From: DCFW01 sp963790715
Lineage (GTDB): Bacteria; Bacteroidota; Bacteroidia; Bacteroidales; Bacteroidaceae
Assembly: GCA_963790715.1 (NCBI GenBank)
Contig: CAWBPN010000010.1
Coordinates: 186,001-250,000 of the forward strand
Reading direction: 5' to 3'
Length of the DNA stretch: 64,000 nt
The translations under genes and the position numbers were made by a program. Within the stretch, counting starts at the first letter, position 1. Every line of letters starts with the position of its first letter. Shown here piece by piece: positions 35,039 to 44,175 of this stretch. The notes below the pieces were generated by a model that had not been told where the DNA came from, did no database searches, and saw nothing but the letters and a program-made list of their open reading frames with translations.

Positions 35039-35779
35039 ATGAAAATCAAGATTTTGTTTATTATTATGGCTACAACTTTATTTTCATGTCAAGCCTCAAA
35101 TAATAAGGCGGACAAAGATGATTCGTTCAAAACTCCGAAAGGAGATATAATAAGCATACATTTTATTAAACATGCAAGTTTAATGATAATGTTTAAAAGC
35201 CAATCAATAGAAATCGATCCTGTTGCCGACTTACCGCCGAAGACAGACTATACACAAATGCCAAAGGCAAAATATATTTTTATTACGCACAGTCATTACG
35301 ATCATTTCGATACCAAAGCAATCTCCGATCTTAGCACAAAAGACACGAAGATAATTTTAAATGAAGATTGCTTTCAAAAATTACATAAAGGATTTGTCAT
35401 GAAAAACGGTGATTCATTGATATTGGATAATGACATCAGCGTAAAGGCCGTTCCTGCATACAACATCACTCCGGGACACTTGCAATATCACCCAAAGAGT
35501 AGAGACAACGGATATATCATTGATATTGAAGGATTTAAGATATATATTGCCGGCGACACCGAAGATATTCCTGAAATGAAGAATATTAAAGATATTGACA
35601 TTGCCTTTTTGCCGTGCAACCAACCGTACACCATGACACCGGAACAACTTATCCGCGTGGCAAAAATCATCAAACCGCACGTTCTTTATCCATATCATTA
35701 CAGTGAAACGAACCTCTCATCTGTACCGCCAGCACTGAAAGGAAGCGGTATAAAAGTAAGAATACGTAATTTGGAATAA
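35039..35779 (+). CDS. MBL-fold metallohydrolase lipoprotein (UlaG/L13-like)
   Basis: A 246-aa lipoprotein (signal peptide ending LFSC at residue ~17) with a metallo-beta-lactamase fold of the beta-lactamase superfamily 2 type: IKHASLMIMF, then THSHYDHFD with the metal-binding HxHxDH, IYIAGDTED with the bridging Asp, and a final VLYPYHYSET carrying the last His. Family members hydrolyse varied phosphoesters, lactones or N-acyl lipids; there is no sign of a true beta-lactamase. The periplasmic or surface location inferred from the lipobox is unusual for UlaG-like enzymes, which are mostly cytosolic. Confidence 0.9.
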   Translation: MKIKILFIIMATTLFSCQASNNKADKDDSFKTPKGDIISIHFIKHASLMIMFKSQSIEIDPVADLPPKTDYTQMPKAKYIFITHSHYDHFDTKAISDLSTKDTKIILNEDCFQKLHKGFVMKNGDSLILDNDISVKAVPAYNITPGHLQYHPKSRDNGYIIDIEGFKIYIAGDTEDIPEMKNIKDIDIAFLPCNQPYTMTPEQLIRVAKIIKPHVLYPYHYSETNLSSVPPALKGSGIKVRIRNLE

Positions 35780-35784
35780 GTGAG

Positions 35785-36915
35785 TCAAGGCTTTTCTACA
35801 TTCTCAACCATACCCATACGGAATGTGCCGCGACGTGTGATATTGCCGTTTTTATCATATTCGACGAAAGGTCCGTCCTTTTTCCCATCATGGAAGAAGC
35901 CTTCATAGCGTGAGCCGTCGGCATTGGTAAGTATGCCCTTGCCTTCCTGAAGACCGTTACCGAAATATCCCTTATAATGCGAACCGTCGTCAAGAGTCAA
36001 TGTTCCATAGCCGTTGTATAAATCATTTTTCCATTCACCATCGTATGAATTACTTTTGCCCCAAGTGTATTTGCCATGTCCGTTTCGCTGGTTGTCGACC
36101 CAGTCACCGGTATAAGTACCCTTGCTTGTAGTTACAGTACCTTCACCGTTGCGCAAGCCATCTTTAAACTGCCCGATATATTTGTCACCGTTAGGCATTG
36201 AATATTCACCCTGCCCGGTACGTTCACCGTTATGATAATCACCTACATACTTTTCTCCGGTTACAAATGTATAAGTTCCCTTACCGTTTTGCACGTCATT
36301 TACCCATTCACCGTCGTAAGTATCTCCTGAAGCATATTGGTATTTGCCGCGTCCCCAGCGAACATTATTTTTCCACTCACCGACATATTTCGAACCGTCG
36401 CCCCAAACCAATGTACCGGCACCGTTCTTTTTATCGGTTTTCCATTCGCCATCGTAATATGCACCGGACTTCCACGTATACACGCCGTGTCCTTCGCGTT
36501 TGTCGTCCAACCAATTGCCTTTGTACGTATCGCCGTTGTAATAGTACATTATGCCGTTACCGTCCTGGTAATCGGTGTACCACATGCCTACATATTTATT
36601 ATTATTCATAAAATAATAAGTACCGAAGCCATGCTGTTGGTCTTGAAACCATTGACCTTCATAGCGTTCTCCGTCGGGGAAAGTAAACACGCCCTGCCCC
36701 TGGCGCTTACCCTTAACGTATTCGCCTTCATACTTATCACCGTTCTGAAACACTGTAATACCCTTGCCGTTAGGCTTTTTGCCTTGCATTTCACCCGTAT
36801 ATACAGAACCATCTTTAAATTTATAAGTACCGATTTTAATTTCCTGAGAAAAAACAAATGATGTAGAAATTAAAATAAATGATATAGTACTTATGATAAA
36901 ATGTTTGATATTCAT
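35785..36915 (-). CDS. exported MORN-repeat protein
   Basis: A 376-aa protein with a signal peptide (cut near VFSQE) and about 14 tandem MORN repeats of ~23 residues, each YxGxW/F...GxG (YTGEMQGKKPNGKG, YEGQWFQDQQHGFG, YDGEWKNDLYNGYG). The repeats fill the whole mature chain and no enzyme domain is attached. MORN arrays form elongated beta structures that bind lipids or proteins. An exported MORN-only protein suggests a periplasmic or surface scaffold. It has its own promoter (36939-36946) and is convergent with the MBL gene 5 bases away. Confidence 0.92.
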   Translation of the reverse strand: MNIKHFIISTISFILISTSFVFSQEIKIGTYKFKDGSVYTGEMQGKKPNGKGITVFQNGDKYEGEYVKGKRQGQGVFTFPDGERYEGQWFQDQQHGFGTYYFMNNNKYVGMWYTDYQDGNGIMYYYNGDTYKGNWLDDKREGHGVYTWKSGAYYDGEWKTDKKNGAGTLVWGDGSKYVGEWKNNVRWGRGKYQYASGDTYDGEWVNDVQNGKGTYTFVTGEKYVGDYHNGERTGQGEYSMPNGDKYIGQFKDGLRNGEGTVTTSKGTYTGDWVDNQRNGHGKYTWGKSNSYDGEWKNDLYNGYGTLTLDDGSHYKGYFGNGLQEGKGILTNADGSRYEGFFHDGKKDGPFVEYDKNGNITRRGTFRMGMVENVEKP

Positions 36916-36938
36916 TACTTATGTTTTTTCGTGGACAA

Positions 36939-36946
36939 CAAAGATA
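36939..36946 (-). promoter_or_regulatory. -7 box of the MORN gene
   Basis: Minus-strand TATCTTTG, 23 bases before the ATG. Confidence 0.55.
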
Positions 36947-36988
36947 AACAAATTCTGCTTATCAATACAAGTATTTTATAATTTGTTA

Positions 36989-38269
36989 TTAATTCCCGGC
37001 AACCACTTCAATCATCTTATTACTGTCGAAATACCTTTGTGCAAGCTGTTTCAGCTCATCCGGACGTACACTGCGTATTGCTTCCAATGAGAGTTGAAAA
37101 TAATCTTTATTCAGACAATTAGTATCTATAAATATCCACGCATCACTTTGTGCAAAAGCACCTTCATAACTCCGGCAGAGGTCGCCGGTCATATAATTGC
37201 GCACCATATTCAACTCCGAATCCGATATTAATTCATTTTGCAGTACGTCCATTTCATGATACACTTCCCTTATCAAATCATCAACATGTTCGGTGGCTGT
37301 TTCGCTTGATATTATTAACACTCCTGTATCCGGAAAATTGGTTATTCCGCCAGCGATGCCATAAGTGTACCCTTTCTCTTCGCGTATATTCTGAACCAAT
37401 CTGCTGCCGAAATACCCACCTAAAACAGTCATAAGCACTTTCAATTTATATGAATCGGGATGAGCATATCCGATAATGGGATAACCCATAATAACGCAAC
37501 TTTGCATCGTGTTTGCCACACTCACTAGTCTCCTCTTATCTTTTGAGGTATGAATTTCGTGAGACTTGTGTTCATTCACAACTGTTGTATCGCCCCAAGC
37601 ATCAGTACCTAGCACATTTTCTACATGCGAAATAATATCATCTGTTACATTACCTGCCAGATATATGCTGCAATTGCCAAAATGATAGTTCTTTTTGAAG
37701 AAATCAAGCAAACACTCGCGTGTAATATCGTTATATGATTTATCTGTTACTATAACACCGTTAGGGTGGTTATCGCCGAAAATGCAATTACGGAAGACAC
37801 GATGAGCCATGTAATTTACTTTGCCCATATTTATGTGCATCAGTTGCAGGTTGTTGCCAATAACAGTTTCAAGCCGCTTTTCATCAAATGTGGGTTGAAG
37901 CAGTAAAGATGACAGAACGGCAAACGTCTGCTGAAAATATTTATTCAAAGAATATAAAGTGATGTAAGAATGCCGGCTTCCTACTGTCAGTTCAAGCCAC
38001 GCACCATAAAAGTCAAGTTGCTCGGCAATTTCGGAACTTGAATACCGTGCACTGCCCTCACGCAACATACGATTACAAAACAACGCTTGCATGGGTTGAG
38101 CCTCGTCCCATTTGCCAGAGCCGAATATAATATCAACACGCACAACATCCTCCTTGCCGGCGCGTATTACTTGGCAATGTATTCCATTCGGCATCACAAT
38201 GCTTAACGGAGTAGTAATATTAATTTTATCTATTGAACGAATTTCAGGTGCTAACGAACGATTAATCAT
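36989..38269 (-). CDS. M16-family peptidase homologue lacking the zinc site
   Basis: A 426-aa protein with the two-lobed M16 (insulinase/pitrilysin) fold: an N-terminal lobe from NGIHCQVIRAGKEDVVRVDIIF and a C-terminal lobe with GSRLVQNIREEKGYTYGI, the R/Y pair that binds substrate in M16 partners. Where active enzymes have HxxEH, this one reads ALFCNRML, so both His and the Glu are lost. It therefore probably acts as the non-catalytic partner of another M16 protein, or as a binding protein. No signal peptide is present. It overlaps kdsB by 8 bases, so the two are translationally coupled. Confidence 0.9.
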   Translation of the reverse strand: MINRSLAPEIRSIDKINITTPLSIVMPNGIHCQVIRAGKEDVVRVDIIFGSGKWDEAQPMQALFCNRMLREGSARYSSSEIAEQLDFYGAWLELTVGSRHSYITLYSLNKYFQQTFAVLSSLLLQPTFDEKRLETVIGNNLQLMHINMGKVNYMAHRVFRNCIFGDNHPNGVIVTDKSYNDITRECLLDFFKKNYHFGNCSIYLAGNVTDDIISHVENVLGTDAWGDTTVVNEHKSHEIHTSKDKRRLVSVANTMQSCVIMGYPIIGYAHPDSYKLKVLMTVLGGYFGSRLVQNIREEKGYTYGIAGGITNFPDTGVLIISSETATEHVDDLIREVYHEMDVLQNELISDSELNMVRNYMTGDLCRSYEGAFAQSDAWIFIDTNCLNKDYFQLSLEAIRSVRPDELKQLAQRYFDSNKMIEVVAGN

Positions 38270-39020
38270 CTAAATTATTTTTTAAATATTCCTCTGCTCT
38301 GACCAAATCGTCAGGAGTGTCAATGCCAATTGTGTTTACTTGTGTATTTCCGACTTTAATCTTATACCCATTCTCAAGCCAACGAAGCTGTTCAAGCGAT
38401 TCGGTCAGTTCAAGCTCGGATTGAGGTAATGAAGTGATTTGCTTCAATACTTCAGGACGGTATGCATACATACCGATATGCTTATAATAAACATGGTTGC
38501 TTATCCATTCACTCTTATCCTTATTCCTATAATAAGGTATAATTGAACGGCTAAAATACATGGCATGCATATCCCTGTCAATAACAACTTTCGGCGTATT
38601 CACGTTTGCCAATGCTTCCCAACCGTCAGCTGCCGTAAAAGGCTTAACGAGCGTGGCTATTTGTGTGCTTTCATCATCAAAACAACCTTTAATGGCATTA
38701 ATTTGCGAGACGTGGATAAACGGTTCATCACCTTGTATATTGATAATCACGTCAAAAGTCCTGCCAATTTTGGTATAAGCCTCATAGCAACGATCCGTTC
38801 CGGAACGATGGTCGACGGATGTCATAACTGCCATTCCTCCAAAACCTGACACATAGTCATATATTCTTTTATCGTCAGTTGCCACGTATACGTCATCAAG
38901 CACCTTTCGGCACTGTTCATACACGCGCTGAATGACAGCCTTGCCACCCAATGTTGCCAAGGGCTTGCCCGGAAATCTACTTGAACCGTATCTTGCCGGT
39001 ATTATTCCTACAAACTTCAT
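38262..39020 (-). CDS. kdsB: CMP-KDO synthetase (3-deoxy-manno-octulosonate cytidylyltransferase)
   Basis: A 252-aa enzyme that activates KDO with CTP for lipid A-core assembly. Motifs: IIPARYGSSRFPGKPLA at the N-terminus, YVATDDKRIYDYV, then HRSGTDRCYEAY, INIQGDEPF with the metal-binding Asp, HIGMYAYRPEVL and LEQLRWLENGYKI. The length matches E. coli KdsB (248). Its presence shows the organism makes KDO-containing lipopolysaccharide. It lies between a nitroreductase gene (41 bases upstream) and the M16 gene (overlapping), probably as one transcript. Confidence 0.97.
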   Translation of the reverse strand: MKFVGIIPARYGSSRFPGKPLATLGGKAVIQRVYEQCRKVLDDVYVATDDKRIYDYVSGFGGMAVMTSVDHRSGTDRCYEAYTKIGRTFDVIINIQGDEPFIHVSQINAIKGCFDDESTQIATLVKPFTAADGWEALANVNTPKVVIDRDMHAMYFSRSIIPYYRNKDKSEWISNHVYYKHIGMYAYRPEVLKQITSLPQSELELTESLEQLRWLENGYKIKVGNTQVNTIGIDTPDDLVRAEEYLKNNLDD

Positions 39021-39061
39021 TTATTATTTATGTATCTTTCTTTTCAAAATATTGTGTTCCC

Positions 39062-39577
39062 CTACCATTTATTGATATGAATCTTGTGAACTTCATATTT
39101 GTCTTTAGGTTTTTCATTGCCGTTGGGATAACCTACCGGAACTACGGCAAAAGGGATGATGTTTGAAGGCAACTTATATAATTGCGACACCACTTCCATA
39201 CGTTCTTTATACGGATAAAGAGCCGTCCACACGGTGCCGAGTTCCAACGATTCAGCAGCCAAAAGCAGGTTTTCGGTAGAAGCGGACGCATCAAGCATCC
39301 ACAAGTCGGGATTTACATCACTGTCACCGCAAACAATTATTGCCTGTTGCGATTTCATCAACATCTTGGCATACGGCAACTGCTTGCCCATCGTGTCAAG
39401 TTCATCGCGGTTAGTGGAAATGATATATTCTACAGGCTTCATGTTTTTTGCCGACGGAGCAGCCATAGCGCAACGTATAAGAGTCAATAACTTCTCTTCG
39501 GGAACTGCATCCGGCGTATAGTGCCTGACACTTTTCCTTTCAAGAATATTTTTTATAACTGAATTATTTTCTTCCAT
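39062..39577 (-). CDS. nitroreductase-family protein
   Basis: A 171-aa FMN-binding protein of the nitroreductase fold: ILERKSVRHYTPDAVP with the conserved Arg-x-Ser-x-Arg, AAPSAKNMKPVEYI, LDASASTENLLLAAESLELGTVW and a final FAVVPVGYPNGNEKPK. It is close to the short NADH-dependent nitroreductases common in anaerobes, which reduce nitroaromatics, flavins or quinones; the natural substrate is unknown. It is first gene of the likely nitroreductase-kdsB-M16 transcript, with TATCTTTG at 39605-39612. Confidence 0.93.
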   Translation of the reverse strand: MEENNSVIKNILERKSVRHYTPDAVPEEKLLTLIRCAMAAPSAKNMKPVEYIISTNRDELDTMGKQLPYAKMLMKSQQAIIVCGDSDVNPDLWMLDASASTENLLLAAESLELGTVWTALYPYKERMEVVSQLYKLPSNIIPFAVVPVGYPNGNEKPKDKYEVHKIHINKW

Positions 39578-39604
39578 AACCTATAAATATTATAAACGAA
39601 TGAA

Positions 39605-39612
39605 CAAAGATA
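39605..39612 (-). promoter_or_regulatory. -7 box of the nitroreductase-kdsB-M16 transcript
   Basis: Minus-strand TATCTTTG, 27 bases before the ATG. Confidence 0.55.
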
Positions 39613-39660
39613 AAAACTTTGTCACAATAAACAAACTAATGGATGATGATTTGTTCTTTG

Positions 39661-42015
39661 CTATTTCGGTGGAATGCTGTCTTTTTTGGATGATTTCTGA
39701 TCATTGTGCGTAGCATAACGCTTTTCACAATTTGACAATTCGCCTTGTGGAAATTGAGTCTTTTCATCATACGGCAATGAACCGTCATTATAAACCTTTC
39801 TCATGAATATTCCCCATATAGGCAATGCAGTGGCAGAACCCTCTCCTTCTCTCATAAAGTCAAAGTGTATATCACGATCCTCACCTCCTACCCAGCATCC
39901 GGTAACCAAATTGGGAACAAAACCGACGAACCAACCGTCGGAATTATTCTGAGAGGTACCTGTTTTTCCACCCACGCGTGCCGAAGTATATTGTTTTACT
40001 CTTGAACCAGTACCACCATTTGTAACGGCTATCAACATTGAAAGCATATTCTGTGCGCTCTGAGCAGATATAACTTCATTCATTTGCGAATGGAACTTGG
40101 ATATGACTTTGCCGTCACTGTTTTCTATCTTTGTCACCAACATAGGCGCACAACGTATACCCTTATTAATAAATGCCGTATAAGCGCTGACCATTTCCCC
40201 TACAGATATGTCACACGTTCCCAAACAAAGTGAAGGAGTAGCCGAAATTCGGTTGTTGGCTACACCGAACTTATGAATCAAATTAACCAAAGCAAACGGA
40301 CTCAGTCGACTCATCACCCACGTTGCTATCCAGTTATTAGATTGTTGCAGCCCCCATTTCAAAGTTACCATCTCGCCATACCGTGAATAAGACGAATTAT
40401 GCGGGGTCCATCCACCTATTGAATAAGGATGATTCATAACAGATGTGCACGGAGACAATCCGTTCTCCATTCCTAATGAATAAAGGAAAGGTTTGACAGA
40501 CGATCCCACTTGCCGGCGCCCCATCATAGCCATATCATATTGGAAGAATGCATAATTAGGTCCGCCAACGTATGCTTTCACGGCTCCCGTCTGAGGATTC
40601 ATCGCAACCAAACCAGAACGTAAAAACGATTTGTAATATCTTATTGAATCCCAAGGCGTCATCACAGTATCTTTCGGGCCGTGCCACGTGAAAATAGTCA
40701 TAGGTTGACGATAGTGGAACGAGCGTTCTATCTCCGCATCAGACAACCCGTCGGCATGCATAATCTTATAACGGTCACTGGCGCGCATTGATTTCAGCAT
40801 CAATTGATGTATTTGCGCCTGACTGAGATTTGCAGAGAAAGGAGCATTTGAGCGCCCTGCCTTTTCTTTGTCAAACATAGGTTGCAGCTTATTACCCAAA
40901 TATTCTGCAACCGCATCCTCTGCATATTGCTGCATACGCGAATCAATTGTAGTATATATCTTTAAACCGTCAGTATACAGATTATACGGGCTGCCGTCAC
41001 TCTTGAAATTTTTATTACACCATCCATACAAAGGATTAATAACCCACGACAATGAATCCTCCGCATATTTGTATTTCATATCGTATGGATAGTCTGAGCG
41101 TTTTGGCTTTTTAGCTGTCATAATCATACGTAAGTATTCTCTGAAATATGTTGCAGGTCCATCACGGTGGTCAACTAAATGAAACTTCACAGTCAAAGGC
41201 TTCGTCTGTAAATCACTGCATTCAGAGTCCGTGATAAAGCCGGCTTTGCACATTTGTGAGAGCACTACATTGCGGCGTTGCCGCGTTTTATCATTACGAC
41301 GTACTGGATTAAATAAAGCCGAATTCTGGCACATACCTATTAATGTGGCCGATTCATCAATAGTCAAATCTTTGGGATCTTTTGAGAAATATGTCATTGC
41401 AGCCGTTTTTATTCCAACAGCATTATATCCCCAGTCATACTTATTAAGGTACATTGTCAATATTTCTTCCTTAGTGTAATAACGTTCAAGCTTCACGGAT
41501 ATTACCCACTCTATCGGCTTTTGGAAGAAACGTTCCAGCGCATTGTCGGCACTGGGCGAATAAAGTTGTTTGGCGAGTTGCTGAGTAATTGTAGAACCTC
41601 CGCCGGCATTCTTCTGGCTGAACAGTCCCCTCTTTACAAAAGCACGAGCCAAAGCCTTAGCATCAATTCCCGAATGTTGGAAAAAGCGCACATCCTCAGT
41701 AGCCACCAAAGCTTCAACGACACTTTTGGGAATTTCATTATATGTGGCATAAATACGGTTCTCCTTATTAAGAGAATAAGTGCCAAGCACCTTTCCGTCA
41801 GATGAAATCACTTCCGACGCGAACTTATAATGAGGATTCAACAACTCATCTATCGGAGGCATATACCCGATCCACCCCATCGCTATAGCTGAAAATAAAA
41901 AAACAGTAAGTAGGATAATTAATATATATCCACCCCACATCGTATGAATTATTTTACGTACTACCCACGGCGTTTTTTGCGTCCGATTATCGGGTTGAGT
42001 CTCATTTGTTGCCAT
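39661..42015 (-). CDS. class A penicillin-binding protein (PBP1A-type)
   Basis: A 784-aa bifunctional peptidoglycan synthase from the ATG at 42015, chosen because TAAATTTG lies at 42049-42056. One N-terminal membrane anchor (residues ~22-47) is followed by the glycosyltransferase (GT51) domain with ATEDVRFFQHSGID, GGSTITQQLAKQLY and RYYTKEEILTMYLNKYDWG. The transpeptidase domain follows with the active-site GSSVKPF (Ser-x-x-Lys), QQSNNW (SxN) and GKTGTS (KTG). It polymerises and cross-links glycan strands in the periplasm. The length is near E. coli PBP1b/1a norms. It is divergent from pyrB. Confidence 0.96.
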   Translation of the reverse strand: MATNETQPDNRTQKTPWVVRKIIHTMWGGYILIILLTVFLFSAIAMGWIGYMPPIDELLNPHYKFASEVISSDGKVLGTYSLNKENRIYATYNEIPKSVVEALVATEDVRFFQHSGIDAKALARAFVKRGLFSQKNAGGGSTITQQLAKQLYSPSADNALERFFQKPIEWVISVKLERYYTKEEILTMYLNKYDWGYNAVGIKTAAMTYFSKDPKDLTIDESATLIGMCQNSALFNPVRRNDKTRQRRNVVLSQMCKAGFITDSECSDLQTKPLTVKFHLVDHRDGPATYFREYLRMIMTAKKPKRSDYPYDMKYKYAEDSLSWVINPLYGWCNKNFKSDGSPYNLYTDGLKIYTTIDSRMQQYAEDAVAEYLGNKLQPMFDKEKAGRSNAPFSANLSQAQIHQLMLKSMRASDRYKIMHADGLSDAEIERSFHYRQPMTIFTWHGPKDTVMTPWDSIRYYKSFLRSGLVAMNPQTGAVKAYVGGPNYAFFQYDMAMMGRRQVGSSVKPFLYSLGMENGLSPCTSVMNHPYSIGGWTPHNSSYSRYGEMVTLKWGLQQSNNWIATWVMSRLSPFALVNLIHKFGVANNRISATPSLCLGTCDISVGEMVSAYTAFINKGIRCAPMLVTKIENSDGKVISKFHSQMNEVISAQSAQNMLSMLIAVTNGGTGSRVKQYTSARVGGKTGTSQNNSDGWFVGFVPNLVTGCWVGGEDRDIHFDFMREGEGSATALPIWGIFMRKVYNDGSLPYDEKTQFPQGELSNCEKRYATHNDQKSSKKDSIPPK

Positions 42016-42048
42016 TCTGTCAATTATTATCCATATTTTGATAACGTG

Positions 42049-42056
42049 CAAATTTA
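42049..42056 (-). promoter_or_regulatory. -7 box of the PBP1A gene
   Basis: Minus-strand TAAATTTG, 34 bases before the ATG at 42015. Confidence 0.5.
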
Positions 42057-42153
42057 TAATAAAAGTTTTAATAAAAACTCATCTTATAACCATTTTTTGT
42101 TTATCTTTACGCTCCGAGTTATAAGTAAATATCTAAAAAAACATATTAAGTAT

Positions 42154-43083
42154 ATGGGAAACAGAAGTTTAGTTACAATTGCGGATCTTACCAAAGAAAA
42201 GATTTTATATCTTCTTGAAATGGCAAAGGAGTTTGAGAAAAATCCGAACCGTAAAATTTTAGATGATAAAGTAGTAGCAACTCTTTTTTTTGAACCGTCA
42301 ACACGCACGAGGTTAAGTTTTGAAACAGCCGTTAACCGTTTGGGAGGACGGGTTATAGGGTTTGCAAATCCGGCAAACACGAGTACTTCAAAAGGTGAGT
42401 CATTAAAAGATACCATTAAAATGGTGAGTAATTATGCCGATTTAATTATTATGCGACATTTTCTTGAGGGAGCTGCTCTATATGCAAGCGAGGTTACTAA
42501 CGTACCTATTATTAATGCGGGTGACGGAACACATCAACACCCTTCACAAACGATGCTTGATCTTTATTCAATTCAAAAGACACAGGGGACGCTTGATAAT
42601 CTGAATATATATTTGGTCGGAGATTTAAAGTACGGACGTACGGTACATTCGCTGATTATGGCAATGCGCTTCTTTCATCCTACATTCCATTTCATTGCTC
42701 CGGATGAATTGAAGATGCCCGACATCTACAAGGAATATTGCGTTAAGAACAATATCAAATATGTGGAGCACAGCGATTTCAACGAAAATACAATAGCCAA
42801 TGCCGACATATTGTATATGACGCGTGTGCAACGCGAACGCTTCACCGATTTGGTTGAATACGAACGTGTAAAGAATGTTTATATCCTGCATGAGTCAATG
42901 TTAGGCAAAACAAGACCTAACATGAAAATATTGCATCCGCTGCCACGCATCAATGAAATATCCGATGATGTTGACAACAATGAGAAAGCATATTACTTTC
43001 AACAGGCACAAAACGGATTATATGCGCGTGAAGCTATCATTTGCGATGTTTTAGGATTTACACTTGATCAAATTAAACAATAA
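42154..43083 (+). CDS. pyrB: aspartate carbamoyltransferase catalytic subunit
   Basis: A 309-aa enzyme that joins aspartate and carbamoyl phosphate, the first committed step of pyrimidine synthesis. Carbamoyl-phosphate motif FFEPSTRTRLSF (residues ~47-58), GESLKDTIKM, the HPSQTMLDLYSI and GDLKYGRTVHSL segments, and HPLPRINEI. The start at 42154 gives the family-standard MGNRSLVTIADL; the open frame extends 70 codons upstream without conservation and overlaps the PBP promoter, so I rejected that longer form. pyrI follows 2 bases later. Confidence 0.97.
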   Translation: MGNRSLVTIADLTKEKILYLLEMAKEFEKNPNRKILDDKVVATLFFEPSTRTRLSFETAVNRLGGRVIGFANPANTSTSKGESLKDTIKMVSNYADLIIMRHFLEGAALYASEVTNVPIINAGDGTHQHPSQTMLDLYSIQKTQGTLDNLNIYLVGDLKYGRTVHSLIMAMRFFHPTFHFIAPDELKMPDIYKEYCVKNNIKYVEHSDFNENTIANADILYMTRVQRERFTDLVEYERVKNVYILHESMLGKTRPNMKILHPLPRINEISDDVDNNEKAYYFQQAQNGLYAREAIICDVLGFTLDQIKQ

Positions 43084-43085
43084 TA

Positions 43086-43544
43086 ATGGACACAAAGAAT
43101 AAACTTTTGGTTGCGGCAATTGAAAACGGTTCCGTAATCGACCATATACCTTCAGATAAATTATTCACTGTCGTATCTTTGTTGGGATTAGAGAAGATGA
43201 ATTTGAAAATCACTATAGGCTTTAATCTCACAAGCAAGAAACTAGGCAAAAAAGGTATTATCAAAATTTCCGATAAGTTCTTCACCGACAATGAAATAAA
43301 CAAAATATCTTTAGTTGCTCCGCACGCCGTACTAAACATTATTCGTGATTACGAAGTGGTAGAAAAACGCGATTTGTCATTGCCTGATACATTGATAGGC
43401 ATAGTCAAATGCAACAACCCCAAATGCATAACGAACAATGAACCGATGAAAACCGTTTTCCATGTTGTAGATAAAGAGAATGGGATTCTTCAATGCCATT
43501 ATTGTGAAAAGGAACAAACCAAAGAAGAGGCTGTAATCTTATGA
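43086..43544 (+). CDS. pyrI: aspartate carbamoyltransferase regulatory subunit
   Basis: A 152-aa allosteric subunit that binds ATP/CTP in its N-terminal domain (VAAIENGSVIDHIPSDKLF and LTSKKLGKKGIIKI) and a structural zinc in the C-terminal domain through CNNPKC and CHYC. Its presence means the enzyme is the large regulated dodecamer (class B, as in E. coli). It starts 2 bases after pyrB and overlaps the flavin reductase gene by 4 bases (ATGA). Confidence 0.97.
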   Translation: MDTKNKLLVAAIENGSVIDHIPSDKLFTVVSLLGLEKMNLKITIGFNLTSKKLGKKGIIKISDKFFTDNEINKISLVAPHAVLNIIRDYEVVEKRDLSLPDTLIGIVKCNNPKCITNNEPMKTVFHVVDKENGILQCHYCEKEQTKEEAVIL

Positions 43545-44110
43545 AAGAGGATTGGAAACCAGGTACAATGATATACCCATTGCCGGCAGTGCTGGTCAGT
43601 TGCGGTTCTTCTACCGAAGAATACACATTATTTACAGTAGCATGGACTGGCACGATATGTAGCGATCCACCTATGTGCTACATATCTGTGCGCCGCGAAC
43701 GCAATTCTTATCCTATTATTAAGAAGAATATGGAATTCGTCATCAACCTGACAACACGTGATTTGGCGTATGCCACCGATTGGTGCGGAGTGCGCTCCGG
43801 GCGCGATTACGATAAGTTTAAGGAGATGAAACTGACACCGGCACCGGCAAAAGTGGTGAACGCCCCTATAATAAAAGAATCACCGGTAAACATCGAATGC
43901 AAAGTTAAAGAGATTATCCCGTTAGGCACTCATGACATGTTTATTGCTGACGTGGTTAATGTTAAAGCTGATGATAAATATATTGATCCGAAGACAGGCA
44001 GATTCAATCTCGAACAAAGTCGTCCTTTAGTCTACTTTCACGGAGAATATTACGATTTAGGTTCCAAGATCGGCAATTTCGGTTGGTCTGTGAAAAAGAA
44101 AAAGAAATAA
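43541..44110 (+). CDS. flavin reductase-like FMN-binding protein
   Basis: A 189-aa protein of the flavin_Reduct family with the split-barrel FMN fold: YPLPAVLVSCGS, FTVAWTGTICSDPPMCYISVR with the flavin-contact region, FVINLTTRDLAYATDWCGVRSGRDYDKF, and IECKVKEIIPLGTHDMFIADVVNV. Members transfer electrons between NAD(P)H and flavin, or bind FMN as electron carriers. It is translationally coupled to pyrI, a neighbour with no obvious biochemical link, and ends at a strong terminator. Confidence 0.93.
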   Translation: MKEDWKPGTMIYPLPAVLVSCGSSTEEYTLFTVAWTGTICSDPPMCYISVRRERNSYPIIKKNMEFVINLTTRDLAYATDWCGVRSGRDYDKFKEMKLTPAPAKVVNAPIIKESPVNIECKVKEIIPLGTHDMFIADVVNVKADDKYIDPKTGRFNLEQSRPLVYFHGEYYDLGSKIGNFGWSVKKKKK

Positions 44111-44114
44111 AACA

Positions 44115-44155
44115 ATATGGCAGTATTGTTGCGCTTTATAACAATACTGCCATAT
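44115..44155. terminator. bidirectional terminator
   Basis: A 16-bp perfect stem (44115-44130 with 44140-44155) with a 9-base loop, between the convergent flavin reductase and riboflavin synthase genes. Confidence 0.88.
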
Positions 44156-44175
44156 AATTATCTTTTGTTATTCTT

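Noticed and set aside
35039..35779. Beta-lactamase resistance gene
   Set aside because: The MBL-fold motifs are of the UlaG/superfamily-2 type with no features of true metallo-beta-lactamases.
36198..36861. Long antisense frames in the MORN gene
   Set aside because: They are mirror frames caused by the repeated codon pattern of the MORN repeats.
41944..42153. 70-codon N-terminal extension of PyrB
   Set aside because: It is not conserved-looking and overlaps the PBP promoter; the family start is at 42154.
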